Assembly (NCBI GenBank): GCA_000727475.1
Contig: KL647301.1
Span: 2,440,096-2,504,095, forward strand
Direction of reading: 5' to 3'
DNA from: Sarcocystis neurona
Taxonomy: Eukaryota > Apicomplexa > Conoidasida > Eucoccidiorida > Sarcocystidae
Length of the DNA: 64,000 nucleotides
A program made the position numbers and the translations under genes. Shown in pieces: positions 1 to 9,340 of this stretch. The first letter of the stretch is position 1; the number at the start of each line of letters is the position of its first letter. The notes beneath the pieces were generated by a model. It did not search any database. It saw only the letters and a program-made list of their open reading frames with translations, and had not been told where the DNA came from.

Positions 1-200
1 TATATGTTTAAGTACACACAGAAACGTCTATGCACCTATACATATATACACGTATGTGTGTGTTTCTCACTATAGACCTACATATCCATCTATCTGTCCA
101 TATATATATATATATATATAGACATACGTATATACATTTCTGTGTATAAATATGAGGTTTCCAGATAATTTCTTCTCTCCGCATGCGTGCTAACTAGCGG
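1..200. repeat. AT/GT-rich microsatellite at left edge
   Basis: Mixed TA, TG and CA dinucleotide sequence, including an uninterrupted TA run around 101-120. It matches the arrays scattered through the rest of the window. No convincing coding frame; it is either intergenic or an intron of a gene lying to the left. Confidence 0.75.
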
Positions 201-296
201 TCTTGTCTATCATTCACACGTGCGCACACGCACAGAGAGGGAACGTGTACGTACGTACTGGCAGAAAGAAAGATGTACTGTCCTACCTTCAAAACG

Positions 297-3200
297 TTAT
301 GCCCCTACGGCACTGTTCTCGTTTCTTACCGCTTTGTCTGTTTGAAAGGCAGGGACCTGCAGCTGGCCGGCGAGAAGCACGCCGACCCCAAGGGCTGCTT
401 CTACAATATCTTGACTCCAGTACGTTTCAAATGCCACATAGCTTTTCTCTCCTTTGCGATGCAGCGGCAGCAGCTTCTTCGTGGTGCTGCTGCTGCTCCT
501 TCCACCTGCTGCTCCTCCTGATGCTGAAACACGTCCTGAGGCCATACGCCTGCGACGTCCTGCGCGCTGCTGCCCACTGGTGTGTTCCTGCAACGAAAGC
601 AGCTGATGCTGCCGCTCCCTCTCTTCCTTCTGCTCTTCTCCCTCGCGCAGCTCCTGCCCTTCCACCCATGCGACTGCCGCTGCTGCATCGGCAAACGACC
701 TGACCCTTCCTGATGCATTTGTTGCTGCACGCGTGTTCCCCCTTTCTCCTGCTGCTGCGCCCGCTGCAAGTGCTGGTCTTCCCGGAGCTCGGACTGATGT
801 CTGTCCTTGCCCGAAAGGTTCCGAATCAAACTGCAAGTAATGTGGCCACTGTCGCTGCTGTGGCTGCTCTTGCTGCAGCTTCTCTTGCTGCAGCTGCTCC
901 TGCTGCCGACAAAACTGCAGCTGCTGCTCGTGGAGCTGCTGCCGCTGCTGAACTTCTCGCTGCGGCTCTTGGATCTGCTCCCGCTCTCGTGTCAGCTTCC
1001 CTTGTAGCTGCCTATGCTGATGTAGTTCTTGAGGATGTTCGGGGACCATGCAGTGCCCCTCCTGTTGTACGGGGTGCTCCTGCAGCTGTTGTCGCTGCTG
1101 CCGCAATTGCAGTGGGTGCCTCGGCTGAGGCTGCATGTGCGGCTGACGTCGTTGCAGCAGCAGCTGCTGTTGCAGCTGCAGCTGTGGCTGCGTGTTATGG
1201 GACTGCTGCTGTTGCCCAAATGTGCTATTTTCCCGCAGCCAGCCATGCTGCGGCGGCTGCTGGTGAGGCGGTTCCAACGGAAGCCTTCGCTGCTGCAGAA
1301 GCTCCCCTTGCTTCTGGAGCGAAATGTGCTGTTGCTGCTGATGCAGTTGTCGCGGTGTTTCCTGCGGCCCTTGCAGATGGGGTTGCTGCTGCTGCGGCTG
1401 CCCTAAAGTTGGCTCCCGCAGCTGAAGCTGCTGCGGAAGTGGCTGCTGGCGTTGGTATCCCAGAGGCTGCTGTTGAGATGTGCGATGCTGCTGAGCCTGC
1501 TGCGACTCCGGCGTGTTGCGAAGCGGATTCGCATTCACTGCTGCATGCACCTGTGCGCCTGAGGCGACACCAGCACAAAAATATGAATTTGACTGCATGC
1601 CCCTGCTGACAATATCTGAGGAGTGTGTTGCTGCTGGTGCTGCAGCACGTGTGGTGAGATCAGCAGGCGCCGAATATATTACGGCGTCTCCGACTGGAGA
1701 AGCAACGGGCTGATTCGCTTGATGCAGTTGCTGCAGCAACTTCTGGTGCAGCTGCTGCAGCGTCTCGCGCTGTTGCAGGAGCAGTTCTCGCTGGCGCTGC
1801 AACTGCAACAGCAGCTCTCGTTGCTGTTGGTGCACCTGTAGCCCTTCTCCGTGACGCTGCTGTTCCGGTAAACAACAACGGGCTGCTGCCCCCTGTCCTG
1901 GCTGTTGCTCTGGGCGCTTTTGTTGTCTTTGCTGCTGTCGCTGATGCTGCTGTTTTCTCCGTTGTTGCTGTCGCCGCTGCTGTTGACGCTGCCCCTGCTG
2001 CTGCTGCTGCTCCAGCTGCTGCTGTCTGCCGGGCGCACCCCCTGCTGCAACGTTGGTCTCCTGAAAATCAATTCTCGCTTCAGCAGCGTCAGCTGAAGCT
2101 GTCCGGGACGCTGAACTTACAAGCGCGCGAGACCCGTCGCGCAGTATTTGGAGCCGCCGGCGTTGCCATGGCTGCCGATTCATTTCTGGGTGTATACGAG
2201 TAAACCCTGATGCTACTAGAGAAGAGCACGTCTCGGCCTTCCTGTCGTAGCTGTCACTTAATCCATCAGGGCTGATCGAGCAGTCACAAGACATGCTCCT
2301 CATGCTACTACTACTGATGCTGCTGCAGATGCTGCTCGTGTTGCTGTTGCCACTAGGGGTTCTGCGGCTACTGCTGATGATGTTGCTGCCCCTGTCGCTG
2401 TCGTGGCTACTGCTACTGCTGCTGTTGTCAGTTTTGTAACGGCCGCAAGAGTCACCGGAAGTGCTGCTTCTGCGGACGCCCGCAAACGCGGACGAGCTGC
2501 ATCTGCTGTTGCTGGCAGACGTGCAATCGCTGCTGCTGTTGCTATTAAGCATGGAACATGGAGAAACGATACTGCTGCCGTACCACACGAAACCGCCGCT
2601 TGTGCTGTAAAACGACTTCAACCTACTGCTCCACGAGCGCGGAGTGCTCCTGCAGCTGTTGTGTGATTCCACGCTATTGACTGAGTAACACGGGATGCGA
2701 CTGCTGCCACCTGAACTATTGCTGCTGCTGCTGCTGCAAGGTGCCTTGCTGCTGCTGCTCAGTGTCCTGCTGCTACAGCAGTTTGGGCGGCCGGTGGAGC
2801 CTCGAGACGGGCTGCAGCACCGGTAGAGCAGGCGTTGCTTGCATGCGGTTAGTTGAGAGAGCTTCATGCTGCATATCCAGAGAGGCGCTATTGGAAGCTT
2901 TTGAGATTGGCAAGGAAGCCCAGCGTATACGTCCTGCTGTGGCTGCAGCCGATATTCATGGCAAGCCGAGCAGCGGCTCCTGCTGCAACTCCTTCCATTG
3001 CTGCTACTGGTGCTAACGTTTCCGCTGTTGCAACGGCGCCGCCGCCCGCGGCAGCATTTGCCGTAAACGACGTCTAGCCGAGAAGTCGGCAAAGCTCCGC
3101 GCACTGCTTCTGCTCCTGCTATGCCACACGCTGCTGTTCTCCGTGAGTGTGCTGTTCCTGCCTCTTCTCTTATGTCCGCCTCTGGTGCTGCTGCCGCTCT

Positions 3201-3854
3201 TCCTGACTCCGCTGCTGCTGCTGCTGTACGAGAACTGGTTGCGGGCACCGCTGCGGCTGCGCCGTGGTCGACTGCTGCGGCTGACGAGTTGACTGCAGCG
3301 GAAGCTCCTGCAAGAAGCCTGTGGCAGCGGAGCAGACGGAAGAGCCACAGCAAAGACGGGTGCTCTTCTCTACGTTCGTTCAACCGGTAAGTAATTGAAG
3401 GAGCAGCAAACCTTGCAGACAGGGAACAAGGGGAAGCAGGTGCTGGGATAGTCGCCCTATTACGCAACAGCATCTCGTCCGTTGCTGAAGGCGCAGCTCC
3501 CCGCAGCTCTGTGTGCGGTGGGCCACGTCTATACGCCACGCATCTGGCGTATAGACGGACGGCGGATAGGCACCGCTTGTTTGTGAAGGAAGAAGGGACG
3601 CAGTGAATCGGCATAGGTTGGAGAATAGAGCAGCGGTAGGTCTGTCTACTGGAGTAAGAGGCGGCTCGGGTGTGTGTGCAGTTGAGAAAGCCATCCCTGA
3701 AAAGTTCACGTCGGATGGAGACAGAGTGGGCAGGGTGGAGGGCGAGCACGAAGAGAATAATGTAATATACGTACGGTAGCGGTGAGCATTCCACACGTAC
3801 ATACAAGAGAAGGACCGGATGTACAAGCAGGAAGGAGGAAGCATCGGGGTACAC
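297..3854 (-). CDS. Long Gln/Ser-rich open frame, hypothetical repeat-rich protein
   Basis: An uninterrupted minus-strand frame of about 1185 codons. From the 5' side (high coordinates) it holds an ordinary segment, an Ala-rich part (about 3340-3080), a Ser/Arg/Asn/Cys-rich part (about 3050-2100), then a long Gln-rich part (about 2040-740) with many QQQ runs broken by Leu, Arg and His, and finally an Ala/Arg/Ser-rich tail. Homopolymer-rich proteins of this type are common in Eimeria. No domain was recognised. The first codon of the open frame is GTG, not ATG, so the true start must lie further inside or in an upstream exon. A gtaaga donor near 334 suggests the frame may splice onward rather than end at the stop. 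The plus-strand Ala-rich frame over 713-1609 is its shadow. Long CAG tracts keep several frames open by chance, so coding status is only moderately supported. Confidence 0.4.
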   Translation of the reverse strand: MYPDASSFLLVHPVLLLYVRVECSPLPYVYYIILFVLALHPAHSVSIRRELFRDGFLNCTHTRAASYSSRQTYRCSILQPMPIHCVPSSFTNKRCLSAVRLYARCVAYRRGPPHTELRGAAPSATDEMLLRNRATIPAPASPCSLSARFAAPSITYRLNERREEHPSLLWLFRLLRCHRLLAGASAAVNSSAAAVDHGAAAAVPATSSRTAAAAAESGRAAAAPEADIREEAGTAHSRRTAACGIAGAEAVRGALPTSRLDVVYGKCCRGRRRRCNSGNVSTSSSNGRSCSRSRCSACHEYRLQPQQDVYAGLPCQSQKLPIAPLWICSMKLSQLTACKQRLLYRCCSPSRGSTGRPNCCSSRTLSSSSKAPCSSSSSNSSGGSSRIPCYSVNSVESHNSCRSTPRSWSSRLKSFYSTSGGFVWYGSSIVSPCSMLNSNSSSDCTSASNSRCSSSAFAGVRRSSTSGDSCGRYKTDNSSSSSSHDSDRGSNIISSSRRTPSGNSNTSSICSSISSSSMRSMSCDCSISPDGLSDSYDRKAETCSSLVASGFTRIHPEMNRQPWQRRRLQILRDGSRALVSSASRTASADAAEARIDFQETNVAAGGAPGRQQQLEQQQQQGQRQQQRRQQQRRKQQHQRQQQRQQKRPEQQPGQGAAARCCLPEQQRHGEGLQVHQQQRELLLQLQRQRELLLQQRETLQQLHQKLLQQLHQANQPVASPVGDAVIYSAPADLTTRAAAPAATHSSDIVSRGMQSNSYFCAGVASGAQVHAAVNANPLRNTPESQQAQQHRTSQQQPLGYQRQQPLPQQLQLREPTLGQPQQQQPHLQGPQETPRQLHQQQQHISLQKQGELLQQRRLPLEPPHQQPPQHGWLRENSTFGQQQQSHNTQPQLQLQQQLLLQRRQPHMQPQPRHPLQLRQQRQQLQEHPVQQEGHCMVPEHPQELHQHRQLQGKLTREREQIQEPQREVQQRQQLHEQQLQFCRQQEQLQQEKLQQEQPQQRQWPHYLQFDSEPFGQGQTSVRAPGRPALAAGAAAGERGNTRAATNASGRVRSFADAAAAVAWVEGQELREGEEQKEERERQHQLLSLQEHTSGQQRAGRRRRMASGRVSASGGAAGGRSSSSTTKKLLPLHRKGEKSYVAFETYWSQDIVEAALGVGVLLAGQLQVPAFQTDKAVRNENSAVGA
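355..418 (+). CDS. Possible internal exon of a gene entering from the left (unidentified)
   Basis: A pyrimidine-rich stretch ends in an AG at about 353-354. It is followed by 22 codons, almost all ending in G or C (19 of 22 by my count), reading DLQLAGEKHADPKGCFYN and onward, and then by a gtacgt donor after 418. This is what real exons in this window look like. I do not recognise the protein. The claim competes with the minus-strand Gln-rich frame (297-3854), whose C-terminal end covers the same bases and has its own good donor (gtaaga) near 334. Both cannot be coding in the ordinary way. Transcript reads would settle it. Confidence 0.3.
3526..3557. other. Perfect hairpin, 13-bp arms, 6-nt loop
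   Basis: Arms 3526-3538 and 3545-3557 are exact reverse complements (CGTCTATACGCCA and its complement) around the loop CGCATC. It lies near the 5' end of the minus-strand Gln-rich frame. Role unknown. Confidence 0.85.
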
Positions 3855-4239
3855 TTACAGTCAGAAGGAAGTAGTTGTTGAGAGGTAACGCACTTCACTA
3901 CAGAGGGAACTGCTGCGGCCCCGACAGTTGCACGGGGAGGCAATGCAGCAGCTGACGCAAGGCCACAGGATTGGATGCTTCAACAGAGTTGTCAAGGCTA
4001 CTTTTTTTAAGGAACTGGTCGTGAAGGGATGCTCTCTAGCTCGTTGCACGCCTTCGGCAGTCTGCGGAAAGGACGAAAAGCGTGCACCTCCTGCGGTTGT
4101 CGCCACTCCCTCAGCTTTGTTTCTCGTTCATTGGCGCTGCAAGCGTGCCACCTTTCTTCCCCTGCGAACCTTCATCATTGCTGCCGGATGGTAGCGTCTG
4201 GTGCTGCTGCAGCTCCTTCGCAGCGGTCTGCTAGAGCCG

Positions 4240-4717
4240 CTACTTCGTCCAGCGACGCTGCGACTGCTGCAGCTCGCAAGCGCTGTGCGTCAGAGACAGC
4301 GGCTGTTGGATCTTGAACATCAATTGTCGCTGCTGCGTGTGGACAGTGCAGTGCTGAATCATCCGGATAGTGCGCTGTTGCTTCTGGTTATCCTGCTGGT
4401 GATTGTGCGGCGGTCCCTGCTCGTACAGCCCGTACACGCTGATGATCTTCTGCCGTCGTATCCAGTACATCTGTGCCTGCTTCACGTACGTTGTGCCCTG
4501 TTGCCGCTGGCGGAAGGTCTTCTGCTGTGGCGATGCTCCCACCCCACTGCAGCGCTCGGCAGGTGGTTCTTCGAGGACCCGCCCGCCACACGCCTGTAGT
4601 AGCAGCAGTACGGCGCAGAGGCACGAGGAGGGGAAAGAGAACAAGCAGAGAGGGAAAAATAAGAAAGAGAATGTAGTGACGCACCCGGAGAAAAAAAGAC
4701 CTCCTCCTGCAACGCAT
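4240..4717 (-). CDS. Small two-exon protein, presequence-like N terminus, function unknown
   Basis: Exon 1 is 4717-4685: ATG then 10 more codons, MRCRRRSFFLR, ending at a gtgcgt donor. A 91-nt pyrimidine-rich intron (4684-4594) ends in CTACTACAG. Exon 2 is 4593-4240: 117 codons plus stop. Both borders are phase 0, so the joined frame is intact at 128 residues. The Arg-rich, acid-free start would suit a mitochondrial presequence (inference). The middle part contains TTYVKQAQMYWIRRQKII and then Gln/His-rich sequence; the C terminus is basic. Codons in exon 2 are strongly G/C-ending. The protein was not recognised. Its upstream neighbour region is non-coding as far as I can see, and the Gln-rich frame lies downstream on the same strand. 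Confidence 0.55.
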
Positions 4718-4719
4718 TA

Positions 4720-5640
4720 AGGCATCATGAAGGCTTCCAGTCTTCCATGCCGCAGCTGCTGTGTGTTGCTGCGCTTGCGTACGAGCACGCCACCGCACAT
4801 GCGTGTATCCGGTGCCTTACCCATAGGAAAAGATCTCCCACTGACCGCAGCGGGAAGTTCACAAGATAACATGCGCGTAACGGTGAAGAAGTGGAGTTCT
4901 CTTCTACGGAAGGAAAGCCTCGTAGCAGCGAACGGAAAGACTGTGGCTTTCCTTGCTCCTGCTGAAAGCATGCGCTTTGCACGACGGCAGCCGTGTCTGC
5001 TGCGCAACAAGCGGGTGTGTTGCATGCACGCCAGTTTTCCCTCACTTCTCTGCAGCTTTGTACAACACCGAATAGACGGTAGGACGTAACAAGAAAGTGA
5101 GAAGGGACAACTGCTGCAAATAGAGGTACAAGATGAGCGGCAGTACCAGAAGGAGAAGAAATGGGGATGTTATTTATGGGGGAGATACCGCCAGAGCAGA
5201 AGAGACGGCTGTACGTTACAGATGCAGTAGAGACGACAGCAGCAGAATTCGAAGCAGGACGCCGCCGAAGCAGCAAAGACAAACGTGCGTTAACCGTACC
5301 TGGGGCTGCCTACACGTTCCGCTCGAAAACTTGAGGAACTCACTAGTGGTGTGTGTAGGGCGGTACTTGGGTTCCGGAAGACATGACATACCGAAGTGAG
5401 GAGGAGGCGGAAAGCCTCCTCCTCGAGGACGCGAGTCACGTGTATTTGCAAGACACCGACAGAGAAAAGCGAGGGTGAGAGAGTTTTTAACACCCCGACA
5501 GAGGATTGTGAGCGTCAGATAGCAGACAGGCGAGGGAACCGGCGAAAACAGAGAAAGCCTTGACAGACGATACCCTGTAGAAGGGTTTGGCTTCACAAGG
5601 GAAACACAGAGGATGGTGGAGCCACGACAAGGTGATTTGC
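4720..5640. other. Unassigned stretch with competing open frames
   Basis: Open frames of 88-185 codons exist on both strands (for example minus 4725-5282 and plus 5133-5399). None shows a recognisable motif, and pyrimidine-rich minus-strand sequence over 5440-5640 looks intron-like. A hairpin occurs at 5398-5424: arms GAGGAGGAGGC and its complement, loop GGAAA. I cannot assign a gene. Confidence 0.4.
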
Positions 5641-5789
5641 AACCATGCAGTACGCTTCATTACTTTATTCTGTCCTAGTGGGAGAAGGAGGCAGGAGGGA
5701 CCACGATAACGGGAGAGGCTGCAGGTGAGCCAAGTGTAAACCTACTGTAGAAGCCCGGCACCACAGAGGTACGAGCCTGGTATGTTCTG

Positions 5790-5818
5790 CCGTCGACGGT
5801 CTGCCGTCGACGGCATGA
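5790..5818. repeat. Short direct repeat of a palindrome
   Basis: TGCCGTCGACGG occurs twice, 14 bp apart, and each copy contains the palindrome CCGTCGACGG. It sits in sequence of ordinary composition with no clear gene. It could be a protein-binding site pair; this is inference only. Confidence 0.6.
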
Positions 5819-6149
5819 TGAGAGGACAGATATTTTCAGTTGGCGACCACGGCGTCTTTTTCTGTAGTAGGTCGAGGTCTAAGTTTAAAAAGACCAATAT
5901 TGTTGATACGCGGCGACGCCGTAAGACAATAATTCTTGATACGCAGGCACGGTATGCCATATGTGTAAGTAGAAAACTGCTCTCGATTTTGAGGATGGAA
6001 GTTCTGTATTACAAAACAGGTGGCCTGAGTCAGTCTTGCGGGAGAATATACGTAACTCCCACGCATCCTTCCTGGGATATTTTCTGCCATATCGCTGTCG
6101 AGGTAAAGGTGTAACTATGCGAAGAATCATACGATTCGTATTGGGCACC

Positions 6150-6918
6150 TAACGAGTGATGAAAGGCTGCACCGCGGATGATTCCCTCGGTTTGAGCTCC
6201 ACGGACTGGAGAATCCTCTGAGGCTGAGGAAGCTACTCACGCTATTTTGACGCCGTGTAGGTTGAGAAGATGACATAGCCAATTGCTAGTCGCAGAGTCG
6301 CGTGCGCTCTCATGAGCAAACTCCTAGATGGAAAAACAACTAGACCGTAGCAGCCGGTGTTCACGGGTAGAAAATGTGGCACCTGCACTTTTCCTTACTT
6401 TAGTGAGGGGATCCTGTGTTAGGACGCAATTGCTGTAGACACTGCTGAAGTAGCACAGTGCTTTCCGGTCTACAGAAATAAACGTAAACTATGAATTATT
6501 TACCAGCACGTCAACGACATTTAACGGTTATATTTTCGCGCGTTTGTGTAAGCAGACGCCCGCATTTGCAATTCTGGACAGTATTTTCCAGTGCACATCT
6601 ATGTATACGTAGATGGCTACGCGATGTTTCTCCATGCCAAACTTTCTCTCAGAGGTCACGTTTGCTGTGCCAGAGTTCGTAGGCTCTTTTCGTACGTAGC
6701 GGCCACCAGGTGGGCACTCCTGACCCTAAAATGTATGTTGGTTTGCCTTGGGCAGGCCACCTTTTAACCTGGAGCGTCCACAAGTTCGCAAATGGTATTG
6801 AAACAGTACGTCAGGCGCAGTGAATTGAAACGTAAACGATGCTTCTGGTGCTCCGGTGGTCTAATCGATATGCGCTTTGCCGGTAACTGTCTTCCTGTTC
6901 TCAGGCTGTCAGCTGTAG
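6150..6918. other. Quiet non-repetitive spacer
   Basis: Ordinary-composition sequence with only short broken frames, no long CAG tracts and almost no dinucleotide arrays. It differs clearly from the repeat-rich sequence on both sides. I see no gene in it. Confidence 0.5.
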
Positions 6919-7246
6919 AGTGAAGCGGGCAAGAATAGCGTTTTCGCGATGCATTCAAGAAAAAACAACTCCTTTGTCTCTCACCAAAGAGTTCACGTAG
7001 TGACTGCGAATCCCCTCCTGTCTGCAGAGGCGACACTTCACGCCCATTCATAATGTTGCAAACAACGTAGGTTTTTTAAAAGTAGACGCGAGAATAGTGC
7101 CTTCGCGATGCACTCTGGAAAAAACAACCCTTTTAGCTCTCACCAAAGACGTCTCGTAGTGACTGCGAATCCCCTCCTGTCTGCAGAGGCAACACTTCAT
7201 GCCCATTCATAATGTTGCGAACGACGTAGGTCGTTTCGAAAGTGGA
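6919..7246. repeat. Approximately 160-bp tandem duplication
   Basis: Two head-to-tail copies: about 6919-7080 and 7081-7240. Shared blocks include CTCACCAAAGA at 6980 and 7139, TAGTGACTGCGAATCCCC, and CCCATTCATAATGTTGC. The spacing is 159-160 bp, with a handful of substitutions between copies. The start of a third unit (AGTGGACGCG at 7241) follows. On the minus strand both copies encode a similar broken peptide (…PLQTGGDSQSLR…), so they may be relics of coding or transposon sequence. Confidence 0.85.
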
Positions 7247-7329
7247 CGCGGAGAAGCACAAGGATAAATTGTGTGCCACGTCGTCATGGATGGCAGCTCC
7301 TTTTGGGCAAATCGCGGAACGACATACGA

Positions 7330-7364
7330 CTTCAGTCAAGCAGATTGCGACTGCTTGACTGAAG
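7330..7364. other. Perfect hairpin, 14-bp arms, 7-nt loop
   Basis: CTTCAGTCAAGCAG (7330-7343) and CTGCTTGACTGAAG (7351-7364) are exact reverse complements around the loop ATTGCGA. It follows the tandem duplication directly and is not inside a supported gene. Confidence 0.88.
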
Positions 7365-7489
7365 AAGCACATGCTGCAGTAGACTGCTCTGAGCCTGATA
7401 TACGACAACTTCCCGCTAAGTACTGCGGCAAGGCGGGTACTTAAACCCGCGGCAGCTCGCACATATGATCATTATGATACCCGTCATTG

Positions 7490-9300
7490 TTACATCCTTC
7501 GACCCGTCCGGGTTGCGCTCGGTCAATGCGCGAAAAATTGCACGAATTTAACAGCAGACGTTTGATAGAAGTTGTCACAAAAATAATCGTTGGGCTCCCC
7601 GAAGCAGCACACGGCTCTTTGTTCGAACTCTGTCACCGTGCGGCCACTCTGCAGGAAAGAAAACTGAGGAAGAGCAGAAGCCTTAACGACCACTCCCTAC
7701 TCGCAACGTAAAAGTAAAGAAGGGTGCCAGACTTTGCCTCTACCAGGAGGCTACCGAAAACAAATTTACACGTACGCATATACGTGTCACCACTGGGGTG
7801 TACGTACACCTGGTGCGGATGGTGTGCGCCCCGTGCGTTAGGGGAACTCGCCATCTGAAATATCTTTAGGCCGCGCACAGAGGTACACATAAGGAAATAT
7901 CTCACTTTACATACACAGGTATGTGAGGTAATAGCGAGCGGTACATTCGCATCTATACCCTTTTGCGCACACGTACAAGTAAGAAGATAAGTCGCCGTAC
8001 GAACACAATCCTGAGAACTCGTACACCCTGCCAAGCCTTAGAAGTTAGAATTATACGGAAAAATGTGGACAAGCAGTTTCTTACGGTACGCGCATCTCTC
8101 AGATCGAAGACGCACGAACCTTCTACCTTAAAGCAGTCACGCACGCATACACACATGTGCAGATTAATTGTTACATGAGCGCATTCGTCTCAAGCCATCG
8201 CGACGTGCCCACACCGCTCGTTTGCGGTTTTCGGCCGTGGTCTCCTCATTTTGGGGACACTTCGAGTTGATTCATTATGCTCGGGTGTCACTCTCGTTTC
8301 ACCTGTTGCGACTTCGTGTTGCCAGCCCCCCCACGGGAAACACTTCAGATTCTTTGATTAAGAAGAACCCTTGCAAAGTACTAGTGTTTTTCAGTACGCA
8401 GAGGGTCACCACGTGACGTTCGTCGTTTGACGACGGAGCTGCTGCAGTATGGCACTAAAACAGACTAACTGTGTGTATGTTGCGTGTTGTTGGTCCACGG
8501 AGGAGATCAAGTGGTAATCCGGGTGTGCGTCAGATCTTCCTGTAAGGGACATTTTCCCCTTTGTTGCGTCTTGTAAAATGTGACGCGCGTTCAGCGGGCT
8601 GAAGAAACCTGTATATTTTTGTGTGTATTGCAAGGGACTAAACGCCATTCTACTCCACGAGACGTGACAAAAGATGAGAGAAGGGGGAAGAGGAACGGTA
8701 AGTGCAGCGCCAGTTGCTTGCCGTCGCACCACGAGCTGCCTGGCTCGCACGTGGAAATGTCAACACGTCTAAGTGCTGGTGCGAGCGGCGAGATCTGTCG
8801 GAAGAGCATGCGGGCAGAACAGAGAAGAAGACACGAAAGACGGCGACAGTGAAAAGTTTTCTGTGATGCCATAGATAGCAGTCAGCGCTTTTCACATTAC
8901 AAAGAAATTGTTTGAAGTCAAAGCACAGACCTGCTCTGGGCGGAGCAAATATTCACATTCACTCAAGGAGTCTCAGGAGCCGAATATACTTGTGATACTG
9001 TTGTGGAAACAGCCAGCACGAAGCTGTTCACGCATAGACAGTTGCAGCACCAAGTGGCACGAGACAGCATTCCAGATAGAAATACGAAAGATAAGTCGCT
9101 TAGAGCGCTGTTAGCCGCTCGACGCCGATTGACCTACCACATAGTTCAGTGATGACGCTGGTGTCACGTGAAATGACACGGACCGACAGCTAAAAGATTC
9201 CCACGGGAAGAAGTTGATGCCGCTACAAAGAATATAATTTCTGGTAAGGCGGAAGTCGAGAGGAACGGAGTGCTATCTAAGCTATCATAAAACCTTGCTG
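7490..9300. other. Spacer with no supported gene
   Basis: Ordinary-composition DNA with open frames under 135 codons on both strands. A gtaagt donor-like site is present at 8699 on the plus strand after a Lys/Arg/Glu-rich stretch, but no partner exon could be identified. The 3' flank of the minus-strand F-box-like gene ends here. Confidence 0.4.
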
Positions 9301-9340
9301 GTCTGCGTTTCTACACGCAATGTGCGCACTTGCATTCCAG

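Noticed and set aside
713..1609. 298-codon plus-strand Ala/Val-rich open frame
   Set aside because: It is the opposite strand of a CAG-rich tract (GCT/CTG repeats), has no splice or domain support, and shadows the minus-strand Gln-rich frame.
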